Shown: positions 1 to 11,753 of the stretch, one piece after another
Numbering within the stretch: the stretch's first letter is position 1
Layout of the letters: each line of letters begins with the position of its first letter
Assembly (NCBI GenBank): GCA_905250025.1
Contig: CAJNOJ010000007.1
Span: forward strand, 372,001 to 436,000
Reading direction: 5' to 3'
From: Adineta ricciae
Taxonomy: Eukaryota > Rotifera > Eurotatoria > Adinetida > Adinetidae
Length of the DNA: 64,000 nucleotides
Program-made: the position numbers and the translations under genes
Notes under the pieces: generated by a model
What the model was told of the DNA's origin: nothing
What the model saw: the letters and a program-made list of their open reading frames with translations, nothing else
Database searches by the model: none

Positions 1-858
1 CGACAAACAAAGGGGAAAATAAATGGAGTTTTGTCAAAAAAATCCAATAATAAACTGTTGAGCAGGGAAAATGTAAAGTTTTAAGGAAAAATTGAAAATC
101 TTTCTAAGAAAAATTCTTTCGATATTTTTCTCAAGAAAAATTTTTGTGTCTCTTCTTTCTACCATTTTTGTTTTTGCTCGCTGTCTCTGAAGAAATAAAC
201 ATAAACGGTGTGTGTATGTTTGTTTGTTTCGATGTGCATACGGCGCTCAACCAACGGTTTCCAAGCGTATTGTGTGCACATTCGATTCTTTCGTTTTTTT
301 TTCTTCTGTGTTGCGTTGTACTCGTATGCACATATATTCATACGTGTGTGTATATAACTGAAAGTGCACGAGGGCTAACAAAAAGGCAGAATGTGAAGAA
401 GAAATCGAATATATCGACTACTAAACCAAGGTTTCTTTCGCTCTGCGCATGTATCTGTCTTTCCCTCTTTGCCCTATCTCGCCTGACTTCGTCGTCATCA
501 TCATTTGTATGTTATACAAAAAGTAAAATCGATATGTAATCTTACTTTGAATGTTTTAACAAACAAGTCGGTTTCTTCACAGATCTTCATAGAAATAGAG
601 CAGATGAAAACGTGCTACACGAATTGATTTCTTCACAAGTTGAGCATATTTATTAGACATAGACTTCTACTCAGTTAGTTAGTTATTTTTTTCTTCTTTC
701 GTTGCTATACAAATATTAGATGCACAGTTCAAGACATAGATTTTGTTTGAAAGTTATTTGTACAATCAAAAATATTCTTCTTAGTTTGTGTTTGTTTCAG
801 ATTTTGAGTGAGTAAGGGTGTAAGTTGGCCATCCTCCCACGATTAACGACGGAACATC
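1..858. other. Upstream region of the first CELF-like gene
   Basis: No coding region is recognised here. The open frames are pyrimidine-rich and lack domain similarity. A pyrimidine-rich splice acceptor ends at 800, and the exon that begins at 801 carries an in-frame TAA (844-846) before the start codon at 859. The region therefore looks like a promoter plus a 5' untranslated exon, or a trans-splice acceptor. Confidence 0.5.
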
Positions 859-2932
859 ATGTCCGCAATGACGGTCACAAGCGGTGGCGTTAGCGGCAAT
901 ACTAATAATAATGGTGGAGGCGGTGAACCCACAGATGGTTTTACTTTATTTCACAGTCGACCACCAGTTTGGCCTACATCAAATCAATCCTTACTTGATC
1001 ATCAGTGGAATGAATCGATATTTTCACCCGCTCATCAGCAACAGCAGCAGCATCGTTCATGGCCGTCCGAGCCATTCGGTAGTGATATCGGCGGTGATGA
1101 ATTACCATATCCAAGGCAAACATCAAGTCATAATAATAGTGATTTCAGTCCGCTACCATCATCACCGGCAACTTTATTAAATGGTAATCATTTCGGTCAA
1201 GCAGGACGTTTTCAATTTCCAAATGATTCGACATCCTCACCATATGGTCCTCAACAATTACCATCGATGTCATCGTGTTTTAGTGATTCATTGTATGATC
1301 CATCACCATCATCCGTACTATTTTCCAATGACATAGATCGCCGTAATAATTCTCTATTAGACTCGCGTCAACAACAACAGCAACATCAACAACAATCATC
1401 ATCGTTAGATAATCAAATGATTCCAAGAGATTCGAAATTAACATTAGATCAAATGGTTGGACATTTCGCTGATCTACAATTACAACCACCATCAATGCCA
1501 CCCCCCTCATCAGCTTACCCATCTTATCAAAATCCATTTCTACCTCCATCAAATGATCAACAACAACAACAACAACAACAACAAATTCTATCACCATTTT
1601 ATTATCAACAATCATCGCCATCGAACCAACAACTACCTTCATCAATGATGAATTCACGGTTACCACCACCACCTCCATTCGGTAATCATCTATATGTGAA
1701 CTCACCATCATCTCCACATACTCAATATTCACTGACACAACAACAACCAAATGGACCGTTATCAACGGCCGCATCGAACATGTTTAACGATCGGTTCGAA
1801 CGTAACGATGGTTGTCTACCTTTTTCAAACAATTCATCATATTTATCGGCAATGCGCTTTTCACCCAATCCAGCTTATCGCACAACCAAAAGTGGCAAAC
1901 AACAGATCGGTCCTGAAAATTCCAACTTATTCATTTGTCATTTACCACAAGAGACAAATGATCAATCATTGATGAATTTATTTTCTCAATTTGGTAAGTT
2001 GCCATTAAAGGAAGTAAGAATATCAATTTCCTATTTATTTTCATTGTTTTAGGCAATGTTTTGTCAGCTAAGGTAAGAACCGAAGGGCATTTGCATTCTC
2101 AACTATAGAGCATTTTCTTAAAGGTGTTCGTTGATAAAAAAACAAATCAATCAAAATGTTTTGGTTTTGTTTCGTACGATAATCCGGCATCAGCTCAACA
2201 AGGTATGTCGAATTTTCTCAAATTCAGAGTAAAACATACGCCTACACCGGTTGATATGTATATGTCTATATAATTTTCATTGCATAGGCTTCGAATACCT
2301 ATAGTAATCGAGAAACTATCGACTGAGAAAGTTTATTCCAACAATAGCTTGTTTTTGTCAGAATAATTTCATATGGTAAATCAGAGCGAATCATTCATTC
2401 GAAAGAAAAGACTCAAGTTTCGAAAACATCCATTTGATAAATGATCTGAACTTGTTGTTTGAAAACAAAAGGAAGAAAGTCTTGGACTTTTTTTTGCTAT
2501 TTCTGGTGAAATACCTTGAGCATATATGATTAGTTATTAACTTCATGTTCTCAAGTGCGAGATGTAATTAGAAGAAATTTATTCAAGTGAAAAACGTATT
2601 TGATAAGCTTTTTGCCATTCAATATCCTCTCTCTCTCTCAGCTGTCAATCATCGAATAAATATACGGATACCCTCCTCTCATTTTGTCTCTCGGTCTTTT
2701 CTCCAATGTTCCCTCGAGATAAAGTCATTGCAATGTCAAAATTAATAAGGCATATAGCAGGCAATGATGATGATAAATTTTCATTGATAATATGTCGAAA
2801 ATAATTATCACACTCAATCGAATCACAAATTGATCTGTCGTTGTTCTTCTAGCCATATCAAGTATGGACGGATTTAGCGTTGGCTCCAAACGGTTAAAGG
2901 TCGAATTGAAGAAACCACGGCGAAATTCGTAG
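859..2932 (+). CDS. CELF/Bruno-like RNA-binding protein with a single C-terminal RRM
   Basis: The first coding exon (859 to about 1993) encodes some 378 residues of Q/S/P/N-rich low-complexity sequence ending in [18 protein letters not shown], the start of a CELF third RRM. Three short downstream exons complete it: NVLSAK, then [20 protein letters not shown] (RNP1 is KCFGFVSY), then after a roughly 650-bp intron [14 protein letters not shown] and the stop at 2930-2932. CELF proteins bind GU-rich mRNA elements and control splicing, translation and decay. Typical members have RRM1 and RRM2 near the N-terminus; neither is visible here. An in-frame TAA at 844 shortly before the ATG argues that the protein really starts at 859. 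The RRM3 closely matches the complete CELF gene at 52358-54204, so the two are paralogues. Binding through one RRM is inference. Confidence 0.85.
1558..1584 (+). repeat. (CAA)n polyglutamine-coding tract
   Basis: A run of about nine CAA triplets lies in the CELF-like gene and encodes glutamine. Shorter CAA/CAG runs occur nearby (about 1039-1050 and 1370-1395). Such tracts are prone to length change and are common in prion-like, granule-forming RNA-binding proteins. Confidence 0.85.
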
Positions 2933-3918
2933 TTTGACCAGCCAACAAACGAAAAATGAAAGAACAGTAAGAAAATTGATCACAACCATTCATCTTTCCT
3001 CCCTAAACCAACGTACAACAAAGATCTGTTAAATGAGTATAAGTTTTTAACTGTCTATTTCTCGTTTTCATTTCTATTTATCATTATCTCGTGTTTTTTT
3101 CCTTGGAAAAGAAAAAAAATTCGAACCTATTTACTTTCTCTTGTGTTGTGTGTGCATGTGTGTTTCTCAAAGAGACTTGTGTAGAAAAAAAACGCGAAAA
3201 AAATCGGAGATGGAATTCCCTGTATGTTCTCTTTTTTTTTCTCTTTATGTGTTTCTGGCACTCGATTTCTCTGTCGACTTTCTTCTTCTTCTTCTTTTTT
3301 TGTGAGTTGCTGCTGTGTTCCAAACTGTGTTTTCTGTTTTTTATGCTGCCACTATTACTGCCGCCGCCGCTCCTGTTTTCCTTTATTTATTTATTAAGCG
3401 ATTGTGTGTGTGTGTGCCAGCTTTTTATTATCTGCTGTGTGCTGCGTGCGTGCGTGCAGTTCACTCATTTTATTTTGTTGTTCACTGTTTTTTCTTTCGT
3501 TTATTGAAGAAACTCCCTAATTTATTCACCACTTCAAAGAAAACAACCAACAGTTATATTATTCTTTTTTTTGTGCTTGTGTGCTCATACCTACACGGTT
3601 GTTGTGTGTGCGTGTGTGGTTTTCTTTTCTGTTGATTATCGTTGGGTTTCTGGATACCTATACTTTATATATTCGTGTGTATGTATGTGTGTGCTTATCA
3701 TCGCCACCGACAAAAAGAAATATATCGGCAACTAACTTATTAATATCGAAACAAATGAAAGAAATCCTTTCTGTTGTGTAGTTAAGGACGGAAAACAGCA
3801 GAGTTAGACTTTTCTTTCTTTCAACGGCGTGATTATTTATCTGTATGTATGTGTGTTCTTTTCTGTGTATCTCTGTACGTGTTACTTTCAGTTTTGAAGA
3901 AAAAAAAACATACACAAA

Positions 3919-3958
3919 CGATATATATAATAAAATATATATACATATATATATATAT
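3919..3958. repeat. (AT)n simple repeat
   Basis: An almost uninterrupted AT/TA dinucleotide tract in the 3' intergenic region between two convergent genes. Confidence 0.8.
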
Positions 3959-3993
3959 GAATCTGATCTCTTTTCAGTGATTAAAATGGCTGA

Positions 3994-3999
3994 TTTATT
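3994..3999 (-). terminator. Putative polyadenylation signal of alpha-tubulin
   Basis: AATAAA on the minus strand, about 115 bases past the alpha-tubulin stop codon. It is the canonical hexamer at a plausible distance. Confidence 0.5.
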
Positions 4000-4113
4000 T
4001 GTTTACGTGTAAAAGAATGATTAAGATATTTAAGTAGTTAAAACAAGCACGCGCACAACAAAGAGAGATTAAGTAGATGAGAAGGGTTTGAGATGTTGTT
4101 TCATCAATCGAAC

Positions 4114-6150
4114 TTAATATTCTTCAGCTTCAGCTGGAGCATCGGTTGCTGAGTCAATACCAACTTCTTCGTAATCTTTTTCCAATGCAGCTAAATCTTC
4201 GCGAGCTTCGGCAAATTCACCTTCTTCCATGCCTTCGCCGACATACCAGTGTACAAACGCTCGTTTAGCGTACATTAGATCAAATTTATGATCTAGACGT
4301 GCCCATGCTTCAGCGATAGCTGTCGTATTTGAGATCATGCATACGGCGCGAGGTACTTTAGCTACATCGCCACCTGAAAACAAAAAAAGGAAAGCAGTGC
4401 AGTCAAGAATACTCGAGTTCATGATATTCTAAAGCTGACCTGGAACAGCAACAGGTGGTTGATAATTGATTCCGACTTTGAAACCTGTTGGACACCAATC
4501 AACGAATTGAATCGATCGTTTTGTTTTTATAGCTGATATAGCTGAGTTAACATCTTTTGGTACAACATCACCACGATATAATAAACAACAAGCCATATAT
4601 TTGCCATTACGTGGATCGCACTTAACCATTTGATTGACTGGTTCGAAACAGGCGTTAGTAATATCTTGAACACTGAATGCTTCGTGAGCAGCTTTTTCAG
4701 CTAGAATAGAAAAACGAAAGAAAAAGATTAATCAAATCCGATTTGTTCGTTGTGTTTCCTAAGTGACTTACCACTACAGATTGGAGAGTAGGTAACAAGT
4801 GGAAAATGTATGCGCGGATACGGAACGAGATTTGTTTGAAATTCTGTTAAATCAACATTCAATGCGCCATCGAAACGAAGCGATGCTGTGATTGAAGATA
4901 CAATTTGTGCGATCAATCGATTCAAATTTTGATAAGACGGGCGTTCAATATTCAAATTACGACGACAGATATCGTAAATAGCCTCTAGAAAACAAAATCA
5001 CAATAGAAAAACAAGAGGAATATGTCTAACGAACCATTATCGACCATAAAGGCACAGTCCGTATGTTCCAATGTACAATGCGTTGTTAATATTGAATTAT
5101 ATGGTTCAACGACAGCAGTTGAGACCTAAATAATTTCTTGATTTGATTAACAATCAATAGATTCCTTTTCATTTAATTTACCTGAGGAGCAGGATAGACA
5201 GCAAATTCGAGTTTAGACTTTTTACCATAATCTAAACTGAGACGTTCCATTAATAGCGATGTGAAACCAGACCCTGTTCCTCCTAGTTAATTATAAACAT
5301 TATTACAACTTTGTAAGCAAATTTAATGGTTAGCTGCTCACCACCAAAGCTATGGAAGACCAAAAATCCTTGTAAACCTGTACATTGATCAGCAATTTTA
5401 CGTAATTTTTCTAGTACAGTATCCACGATTTCTTTGCCAATTGTGTAATGACCGCGAGCGTAGTTGTTAGCGGCATCCTCTTTACCTGAGATCAATTGCT
5501 CAGGATGAAACAATTTGGCGTATGGACCACGTCGAATTTCATCTAGGCGAGAAAAGAAAACATACGCACATCATTAGCTACACTTTCCTCATCAAAGCCA
5601 ATCAGTGTTTACCGATAACAGTTGGCTCAAGATCAATGAAAACTGCGCGTGGTACGTATTGGCCAGTTCCTAAAATAGATTTAGTGGTTTCTTCACAGGA
5701 ATATTCGAACAATCCTATGTACCTGTTTCACTGAAAAATGTACTGAATGAGGTTTCCTTTGAGTCTATACGATAAAACATCACGAAATGTGTTTTTTTTT
5801 TCTTTAGAAATTCTTCTACGAACCTGAGATTGACTCTAAACAATAAGAAAAAAGAAAACATAAGTATGATCGTATGATTAATGGCTCTTCTTACTGATAA
5901 TATGACTATTATCTCGTTCTTTGCTAAATGTTCCATCAGGTTCAATACCGTGTTCAAGACAATACAATTCCCAACAAGCATTACCAATTTGGACACCTAC
6001 GATATATTTTACAAATAAATCCAAGTTATCCTTTTTGGGACTAAGGTTTACCAGCTTGACCAACGTGAATACTGATACATTCTCGCTACACAAATGACGA
6101 ATTTGATAATCAAATCAAACAAATTAGTATTTATAATATTAACCTACCAT
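4114..6150 (-). CDS. Alpha-tubulin (divergent paralogue)
   Basis: Forms alpha/beta-tubulin dimers of microtubules. Exons read from the sequence: 6148-6150 (ATG alone), 6052-6085, 5895-5996, a probable 12-nt microexon 5824-5835, 5723-5764, 5613-5669, 5342-5542, 5182-5282, 5035-5125, 4772-4984, 4440-4700 and 4114-4373. The sum is 1377 nt, 458 residues. Hallmarks: [12 protein letters not shown], the GGGTGSG-type nucleotide loop reconstructed as [27 protein letters not shown] with the catalytic Glu used for GTP hydrolysis on beta, and the C-terminal EEY with the detyrosinatable Tyr. The intron directly after the initiator ATG is a classic animal alpha-tubulin position. Odd: residues about 35-56, the luminal loop that carries acetylated Lys40 in ordinary alpha-tubulin, are replaced by an unrelated sequence up to eight residues longer. 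It may therefore be a specialised isotype. Confidence 0.96.
5824..5835 (-). other. Putative 12-nt microexon in alpha-tubulin
   Basis: On the minus strand a strong pyrimidine tract ending TTGTTTAG precedes 12 bases, AGTCAATCTCAG, followed by a GTTCGT donor. The next acceptor is at 5765-5766. Inclusion adds four residues and keeps frame; skipping also keeps frame. Retaining the second intron would hit TAG at once. It may be constitutive or alternatively spliced. Confidence 0.5.
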
Positions 6151-7042
6151 TTTGATGCTGATCGTGAATAATCAAACAGATAGAGTAAAGAAAACGGATA
6201 AGAGTGGAAAGAAAAAAAAGAAAGAGTGGTATTTGCTCGATTGCTTATGCCAAATGATAGATAGGACGACGACTATTCTCTTTACAATCGTTTTCTCTAC
6301 TTGATGTACATTTTCTTCGTCGCTTTTTTTCTCTTCTTCCTCGTTACTCGCAGTTTTTTCCCCTTCTTAATATTCTGTTTGGTTACTTGTGCACAATAGA
6401 TAGATAGACAGATAGACGATGGTACATAGTTCTTATTTGATCGCCCTTCTCATTTCTTCTTCCTTCCCTTATCCTTCTTCATCCAATCCCAATGTCGACA
6501 GATTTGGTATGTTCGATGTAGGACGAAGGAAAGAGAAGACACAACAAATCTTATGATAATATACAATCCCATGATTTCTCCGAAGGCTAACTGAATCATC
6601 ATCATCATCGTCGTCGTCAATGAGAATTGCTCAAGATCCCGGAATACAAAGAGTTCAACCGACCGAAAAGAGGACGTTGTTTGTTTAAAAAAACACACGC
6701 ATACACACGCACACGATAGATATACACATAAAAAAGAAAAGAAAGAACTGAATAAAGTGACAGAAAATATAACAAACAACACTCAAAAAAAAAGAAGATG
6801 AAGCAAGCGCACATCGGAGAGAGAGAGAAACAATATAAACGAGCAAAAAAAAATGACCAGATCTATATGTATGTACTATATATAGTTAAGACATTGAATA
6901 TGAAAGTAGTTCATATAAATATGCATTTATTTGCGTTTTTTGTCTTTTCTATAAAATTAGAGGTTTTTTTGCTTGATATCCGTACTTTTTTTTATTCTTT
7001 TTACTTTTCCTCTCTCTCTCATTATGTACAACAAGCACAAAC
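6151..7042. other. Intergenic region between CNOT3 3' end and alpha-tubulin 5' end
   Basis: No gene seen. It is T/C-rich on the plus strand near the tubulin start and contains GATA repeats near 6397-6418. A minus-strand AATAAA at 6926-6931, about 112 bases past the CNOT3 stop, is the likely CNOT3 polyadenylation signal. The rest should hold the tubulin promoter. Confidence 0.5.
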
Positions 7043-10000
7043 TCAAAATTCGCGATCTTCCAAAAATTTATATTCAAAGACGAAGTTTTCCCGTTTCCGT
7101 GTTTGCCAACGTTCATAATCGAAAAATATATATGTACCCTAAACGACAAAACACAAAGACAGCTTAAGAAAATGACTCCGACCCGAATTTTACCTGTTCG
7201 TAGTCATCTGTGATAGTCTTTGGTTCTTCATGCCGTTGAAACCACATCATATGTTTAGTATGAAAACGCCACGCTTGTCGCTTTAACGCCTTCGCAGCGA
7301 AATATTGTGCTCGAGTTCCCTATACAAATGCAAATGAACAATACCAGTTGATAGATTTTCATTCCTCATACCTCCATGTAATAAAAAACAAAGAATAATG
7401 TATCAGGCGCTAAACGATAATAATATTCCGGCGTGTCACTACCAGCTGGTGGTGTTTGGGGATAGTAGGGAACAATTTGTGAACTTGGAAGTGGACTTCT
7501 TCCATAGATCCGATTAGCATTTGTTCTGAAGGTACAAAAGACGATTATTTTCGTTCTGCAATGCAAGAGTAATCTACCTTTGTCGTTCAGATTCGAGTAA
7601 TGACGGTAGTTTAGCATACGCCGAATTTAATCGACTAAGCATTCGCGTTTCTGCTGATGTCAATGGCACACGGTTCATCTGGATCGATTGTGAATTCGAT
7701 GATGACGATAATAGGTATCGAAACGAATGATGATCTGGCAATTGACCGATGACACTAGCGTTCGATGACGACAGATCAGCTAGCGTATTATTATTATTAA
7801 TCGATAGAAAGGATGACGATGTTGGGAGATTTGGGAGATTTGGAAAGTTGTTATTATCAAGCAATGAATGTCCGTCTGACGAACCATTAGTCATTAGTGA
7901 TGTTGGTGGATTGACTGAACGATCGTTATCAGATATTGTACGAGAAAGTATTGAAGTGTGCGTTGAATCATGAGATGACGTCGATGCTACATCATGAGGA
8001 ATGTTTGAAGATGGGAGAATGGATCCTGGACCTGAATATAGCGATGATGGAATTGTTGCCCCATTGGCTAATGTGATCGTTGACGACGATGCAGCTGGTG
8101 CATTGATTTGCGAGATATTACTGAGAATTTGTTGATTCAAGATACCTAGAAACCAAAAGATTTCCATTGTTTTACAAACGAACTACGTTGAAATTTCGTT
8201 CAAAGAGAGATTTTTACCTGTACGATCATTGTTTGCCGGTAGCAATGGTAGATGAGAACTATTTGATGCTGAATTAATAGTTGTCACTGTTGACGATGGT
8301 ATTGATGAATTTGATGCTATACTTATTGTTGATTCATTGTTACTAACCGATGTTTGTCTTGACATTGATTTGCTTTGTGGCGAAAACATACTCTGTTGTT
8401 TCGAAGTCGACGTACTAGTGGCTGTTGTTGGCGTTGACGGTAAAGTTTTCTGTGAGACTATGGTTGAATACTGTAGAACAGGCTGAGTAGTTGTTGTACT
8501 CGTTGTCGTCGTCGTCGTCGGATAAGTAAAATGTGGTGGCGCACTGGCTGAAAGAATAGGTGCCGACGACAGTGGTGTTTTACTTGTGGATGACACAACA
8601 TTAGGTGATTGCTGATGCAATGTAGGATTTTTCGGTGATGATGCATGAGAAGTGCTCGCTGTTGATGAACCATTGGCACCGGAGTTTGATCTAAATGGTA
8701 TGAGAACATCAGAAAATCTTTTCGATGAACTTGTTAGATCGACGTACCGATTTCGTTGTGATTGGCTATCTTCTGATTCAGATTTATTCCGTTTTCGATC
8801 TTCAATTAACGACAAAGCAGGACTGGCACTCGGTGAACTCGGCTGAGTTGATGATGGCGTTGTTAAGCCCATGATTGGTTCACTATCGCCGTGATTTGAA
8901 TTTGCAGTTGAAATCGGCGTACGTTCAGATCTATTTCAAAGATCAAAACATGTCTTTCCATTATCAAAGCAAATCTCTTACATATTGTTTGTTAATGAGT
9001 GTGAATGTAAACTCAATGATCCGACACCGAAATCTAGTAATGTAGTTGTATTCGAATTCAAACTGCTACTCGCACCATTTAATAACGGCGACGGATGAGG
9101 TTGTGTCGTCGATGGCACAGCTATCACGGGTGCTATACTTGTCAATAGATTGTCCAAATCGATTTCTTCGTACATGGATTCATTTTCTTTGAAATCTATT
9201 TCGTGATTTGATTCAACATAGTATTCTACATCCGCACGTAAATTATGAATTGGTTTTAGATCAATGGCTTCATTATCGATGGCACGTAGAATCTTCTCTA
9301 ATGATTCAATATGAAACTTATGTCTTTCAAGCGACTGTTTGGTCTCTTCCAGACGCTCTTGTTTCTACAAGCCGAATAATGAGAAGTCACCCTTCGAACC
9401 GGTCAACCAACTTACATCTTTATCTGATTTCTTCTTTTTCAAACATGCGGACAATGTTTCAATATCGGCTTCGCATTTATCAATTTGAAGATTCAATTCT
9501 TGTATTGCTTCCTGCGAAAGAAACAATGAAAAGTCTTCAGTGATCGTTAGTTATCTACCGTTATCCACTGTGTGCATTCTTCTTTTTCTTTCTCTCGTGG
9601 ATCAAGCTTTTGTCCGGCTCCTAGCCCTTCTTTACTATATGCTTTGGTTTTGGTTTCTCTTTCGACTACTTTGAATCTTTCCATTTGCTAAAAACAAAAG
9701 AAAAGAAACACTTCGATTACGAACATTTCGAATCTTGTTTTTCAAGAACGAACTTGTTCGATATTCTTTCTTGATTCCTGCAATTGCTTTTTGTCTTTGA
9801 TTTCTGTCGATGACATCCATCCTTTGATTTGATCACGTAAACGTTGTAGTTTCTTTATTTCTTTCTTTAATTCTTGTTCATATTTATCTTTCTGATTCTG
9901 ATTAGGTGCCGAGTGTACCTAGATGAATTAGTAGAAAGAGTTTTAGCTGAATAAAGCATGAGTGTTGTTTTCGTTGTGTACCTTTTGCCATATGTCTTCG

Positions 10001-10128
10001 AATGTTTCAACACCTTCGGTTACTTTCTTTAAGCAGCGTTCGATTTCTCCTGAAAAGAAGAGACGTAGAACAATCGTTCTTTTTTTTCCAATGATCAATT
10101 TACCATGTAGTTTTCTCCTATCACCCAT
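7043..10128 (-). CDS. CNOT3: CCR4-NOT complex subunit 3
   Basis: Scaffold subunit of the cytoplasmic CCR4-NOT deadenylase, acting in mRNA poly(A) shortening and repression. The N-terminal Not3 coiled coil starts MGDRRKLHG and continues [21 protein letters not shown] across an intron, then stretches matching [18 protein letters not shown] and [16 protein letters not shown]-type sequence. The middle (about 7660-9180) is a long S/T/N-rich low-complexity linker. The C-terminal NOT box (about 7045-7660) includes [40 protein letters not shown] and the last exon [19 protein letters not shown], ending EDREF. All regions are in CNOT3 order. The start is the ATG at 10126-10128, just downstream of a splice acceptor (10138-10139). 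Confidence 0.96.
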
Positions 10129-10150
10129 TGTGAATTGCTGAATTTATTTT

Positions 10151-10171
10151 TAATAATAATAATAATAATAA
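10151..10171. repeat. (AAT)n simple repeat
   Basis: Seven tandem AAT units directly upstream of the CNOT3 start codon. On the minus strand it forms part of the T-rich tract before a splice acceptor. Confidence 0.75.
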
Positions 10172-10397
10172 AAGAAACACACATAGAATACGATAGGAAA
10201 AAATCGTCTTCTCGTTTGAATCTACTAAACTGGCAATACTGTAAAATAATCTCTACAAAAATAAATAAATTTCTTTTTGAATGTTGTTTATCATTAGACG
10301 ATAAATTGCAGAAATTGTGTGAAATAAACAAACAAAAACACACAGCGAATGCAGAATAGGCGCGCCCGGTTGGACGACCCACCAACCGATCGGCCTG

Positions 10398-10414
10398 ATG
10401 ACTCAGTGAGTCAT
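10398..10414. promoter_or_regulatory. Palindromic double AP-1-like element
   Basis: ATGACTCA and its reverse complement TGAGTCAT are separated by one base, giving two TGA(C/G)TCA sites for bZIP (Jun/Fos/ATF type) factors. It lies about 270 bases upstream of the CNOT3 start in the CNOT3/WEE1 divergent spacer. Function is inferred from the motif only. Confidence 0.4.
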
Positions 10415-11753
10415 ATAACGAAAGAAAAACATGTTCGGCGTCAAATCACATATGGCAAATGCAGAGGTCGTAGGAAAGCATCCATTAGTGTATGGCACTA
10501 CACGAAGGCGCTCTCGTAGAATAACTTCTATACCTGCAATTCGTTCAAAATGCTCTAACGGCTTTTTTGCAACAACGGTAAACTGAAGCAGGTGTCTCGA
10601 AATGGTTCAGTCTAATCAAAGTGACAAGTTAATTTCGTATTATGAAATTTCTCACGTACTCAGATGGCCTATTTCTAAGACAGACTACCTATATCTTGAT
10701 ATGCCTGATTGTAATTTATGGCCGGTTGAAATTTGTTTCAATTAGGGTGTACTATTCGAATATGAACAATGTCCGTTAGATTGAAACGATAAATTCCATA
10801 GTGATAAAAATAATCATAGACAAACATTCGAAACATCGACCTGCTAGACATGGTTCTCCTTTTCGAAAGGAAATCTATCTGCATACGTAATAATGTGTTA
10901 ACCGCGCGCTTCACAAAACACCAAAAGAAGAGATATAAACGGTGTTTATACGAACGATGACCCATTCAATTAGATGGGTGTTGTCGGCTCTCTTACGGAC
11001 TACTGATTAGTCGATATCTAACATGACTTGTGACACAAAAGAGTGAATTGAGTATATATAGTGTGAAAGATGTTTCCGGTTAAACATCACTCCCTTCTTT
11101 TTCTTCCTTTCGCTTTTTTCGTTATCTATGTGTGAGCTAAATTTTTGATCTTTACTCTTTGGTCGGCAATCGACATATATCATTTGATGTTTTCATTATA
11201 AGGCTAATTAACGAAGAAAGAAAAAACAAAATTATGTTTGTAACTTAGTAAAATTTTGTTCAAAGGCATGTCGTCACATGAAAATACACACGCAATAATC
11301 AACCTAATTCTCCCATTCATTCTTAGTTTGAACCGATTTCGAAATTGTATGATTCACTATTGCGATGTCGTTAGAATTTTTTCTTTCACATTGGATGGGC
11401 ATGGGATAGTCGTTGAATTCTGTAACGAACGATAATACTGTGCAAGTCTTTTCGAAGAGAAAAGAAACAAGCGAATTGTCATATGAAAATTTATCTTATC
11501 TATATCGAGATTTATCATAATCGTTCGTTTTAGATAGAGCCGATTTTTCGTCGTCTTCTTCTCTCTCCCTCCCTCTTCTCCCTTCTGCCACGTGAGCTAA
11601 CCAATGATGTTCATTCTATATCCGCGGCCTATTCATTCTCTCTCCTCTTTCGCTCTCTCTCTCTCTCCCCGTGCGTATATTGTGGTAGATCGTTTTTCAC
11701 GTTACGTTCATTTCATCTCTTTTATTCATCATCTAATCCACTTCAGATACATC

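Larger units (their letters stand above)
2933..4113. other. Convergent intergenic region between CELF-like gene and alpha-tubulin
   Basis: This stretch holds the two 3' untranslated regions. It is strongly T/G-rich on the plus strand, with repeated TGTG and TTTCTTTT runs. The translated frames are low-complexity and show no recognisable protein. A long AT dinucleotide stretch lies near 3920-3958. Confidence 0.6.
10129..11753. other. Divergent intergenic region between CNOT3 and WEE1
   Basis: No gene seen. It should hold both promoters. It contains an AAT repeat (10151-10171), a GC-rich patch GGCGCGCCCGG near 10360, and a palindromic TGA(C/G)TCA pair at 10398-10414. The stretch just before WEE1 is rich in TCTC and ends with a pyrimidine-rich acceptor at 11745-11746, only 7 bases before the start codon. 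Confidence 0.5.

Noticed and set aside
144-539. 131-codon open frame rich in F, L, S and C
   Set aside because: It is a low-complexity, T-rich translation with no domain and overlaps other equally open frames; it probably lies in promoter or UTR sequence.
1280-1774. 164-codon minus-strand frame inside the CELF-like gene
   Set aside because: It is a shadow of the Q/S-rich coding exon on the other strand; its V/M-rich composition comes from reversed CAA and CAT repeats.
3091-3507. 138-codon open frame after the CELF-like gene
   Set aside because: It encodes almost only F, L, S, C and V from a T/G-rich 3' region. There are no recognisable domains and no splice structure.
10357-10400. GC-rich patch considered as a tRNA or snRNA gene
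   Set aside because: No cloverleaf, A/B box or terminator pattern could be read; it more likely belongs to a promoter.
11604-11753. N-terminal extension of WEE1 from the ATG at 11604
   Set aside because: The added peptide is S/L/F-rich from a TCTC tract, and a splice acceptor at 11745-11746 separates it from the likely start at 11754.
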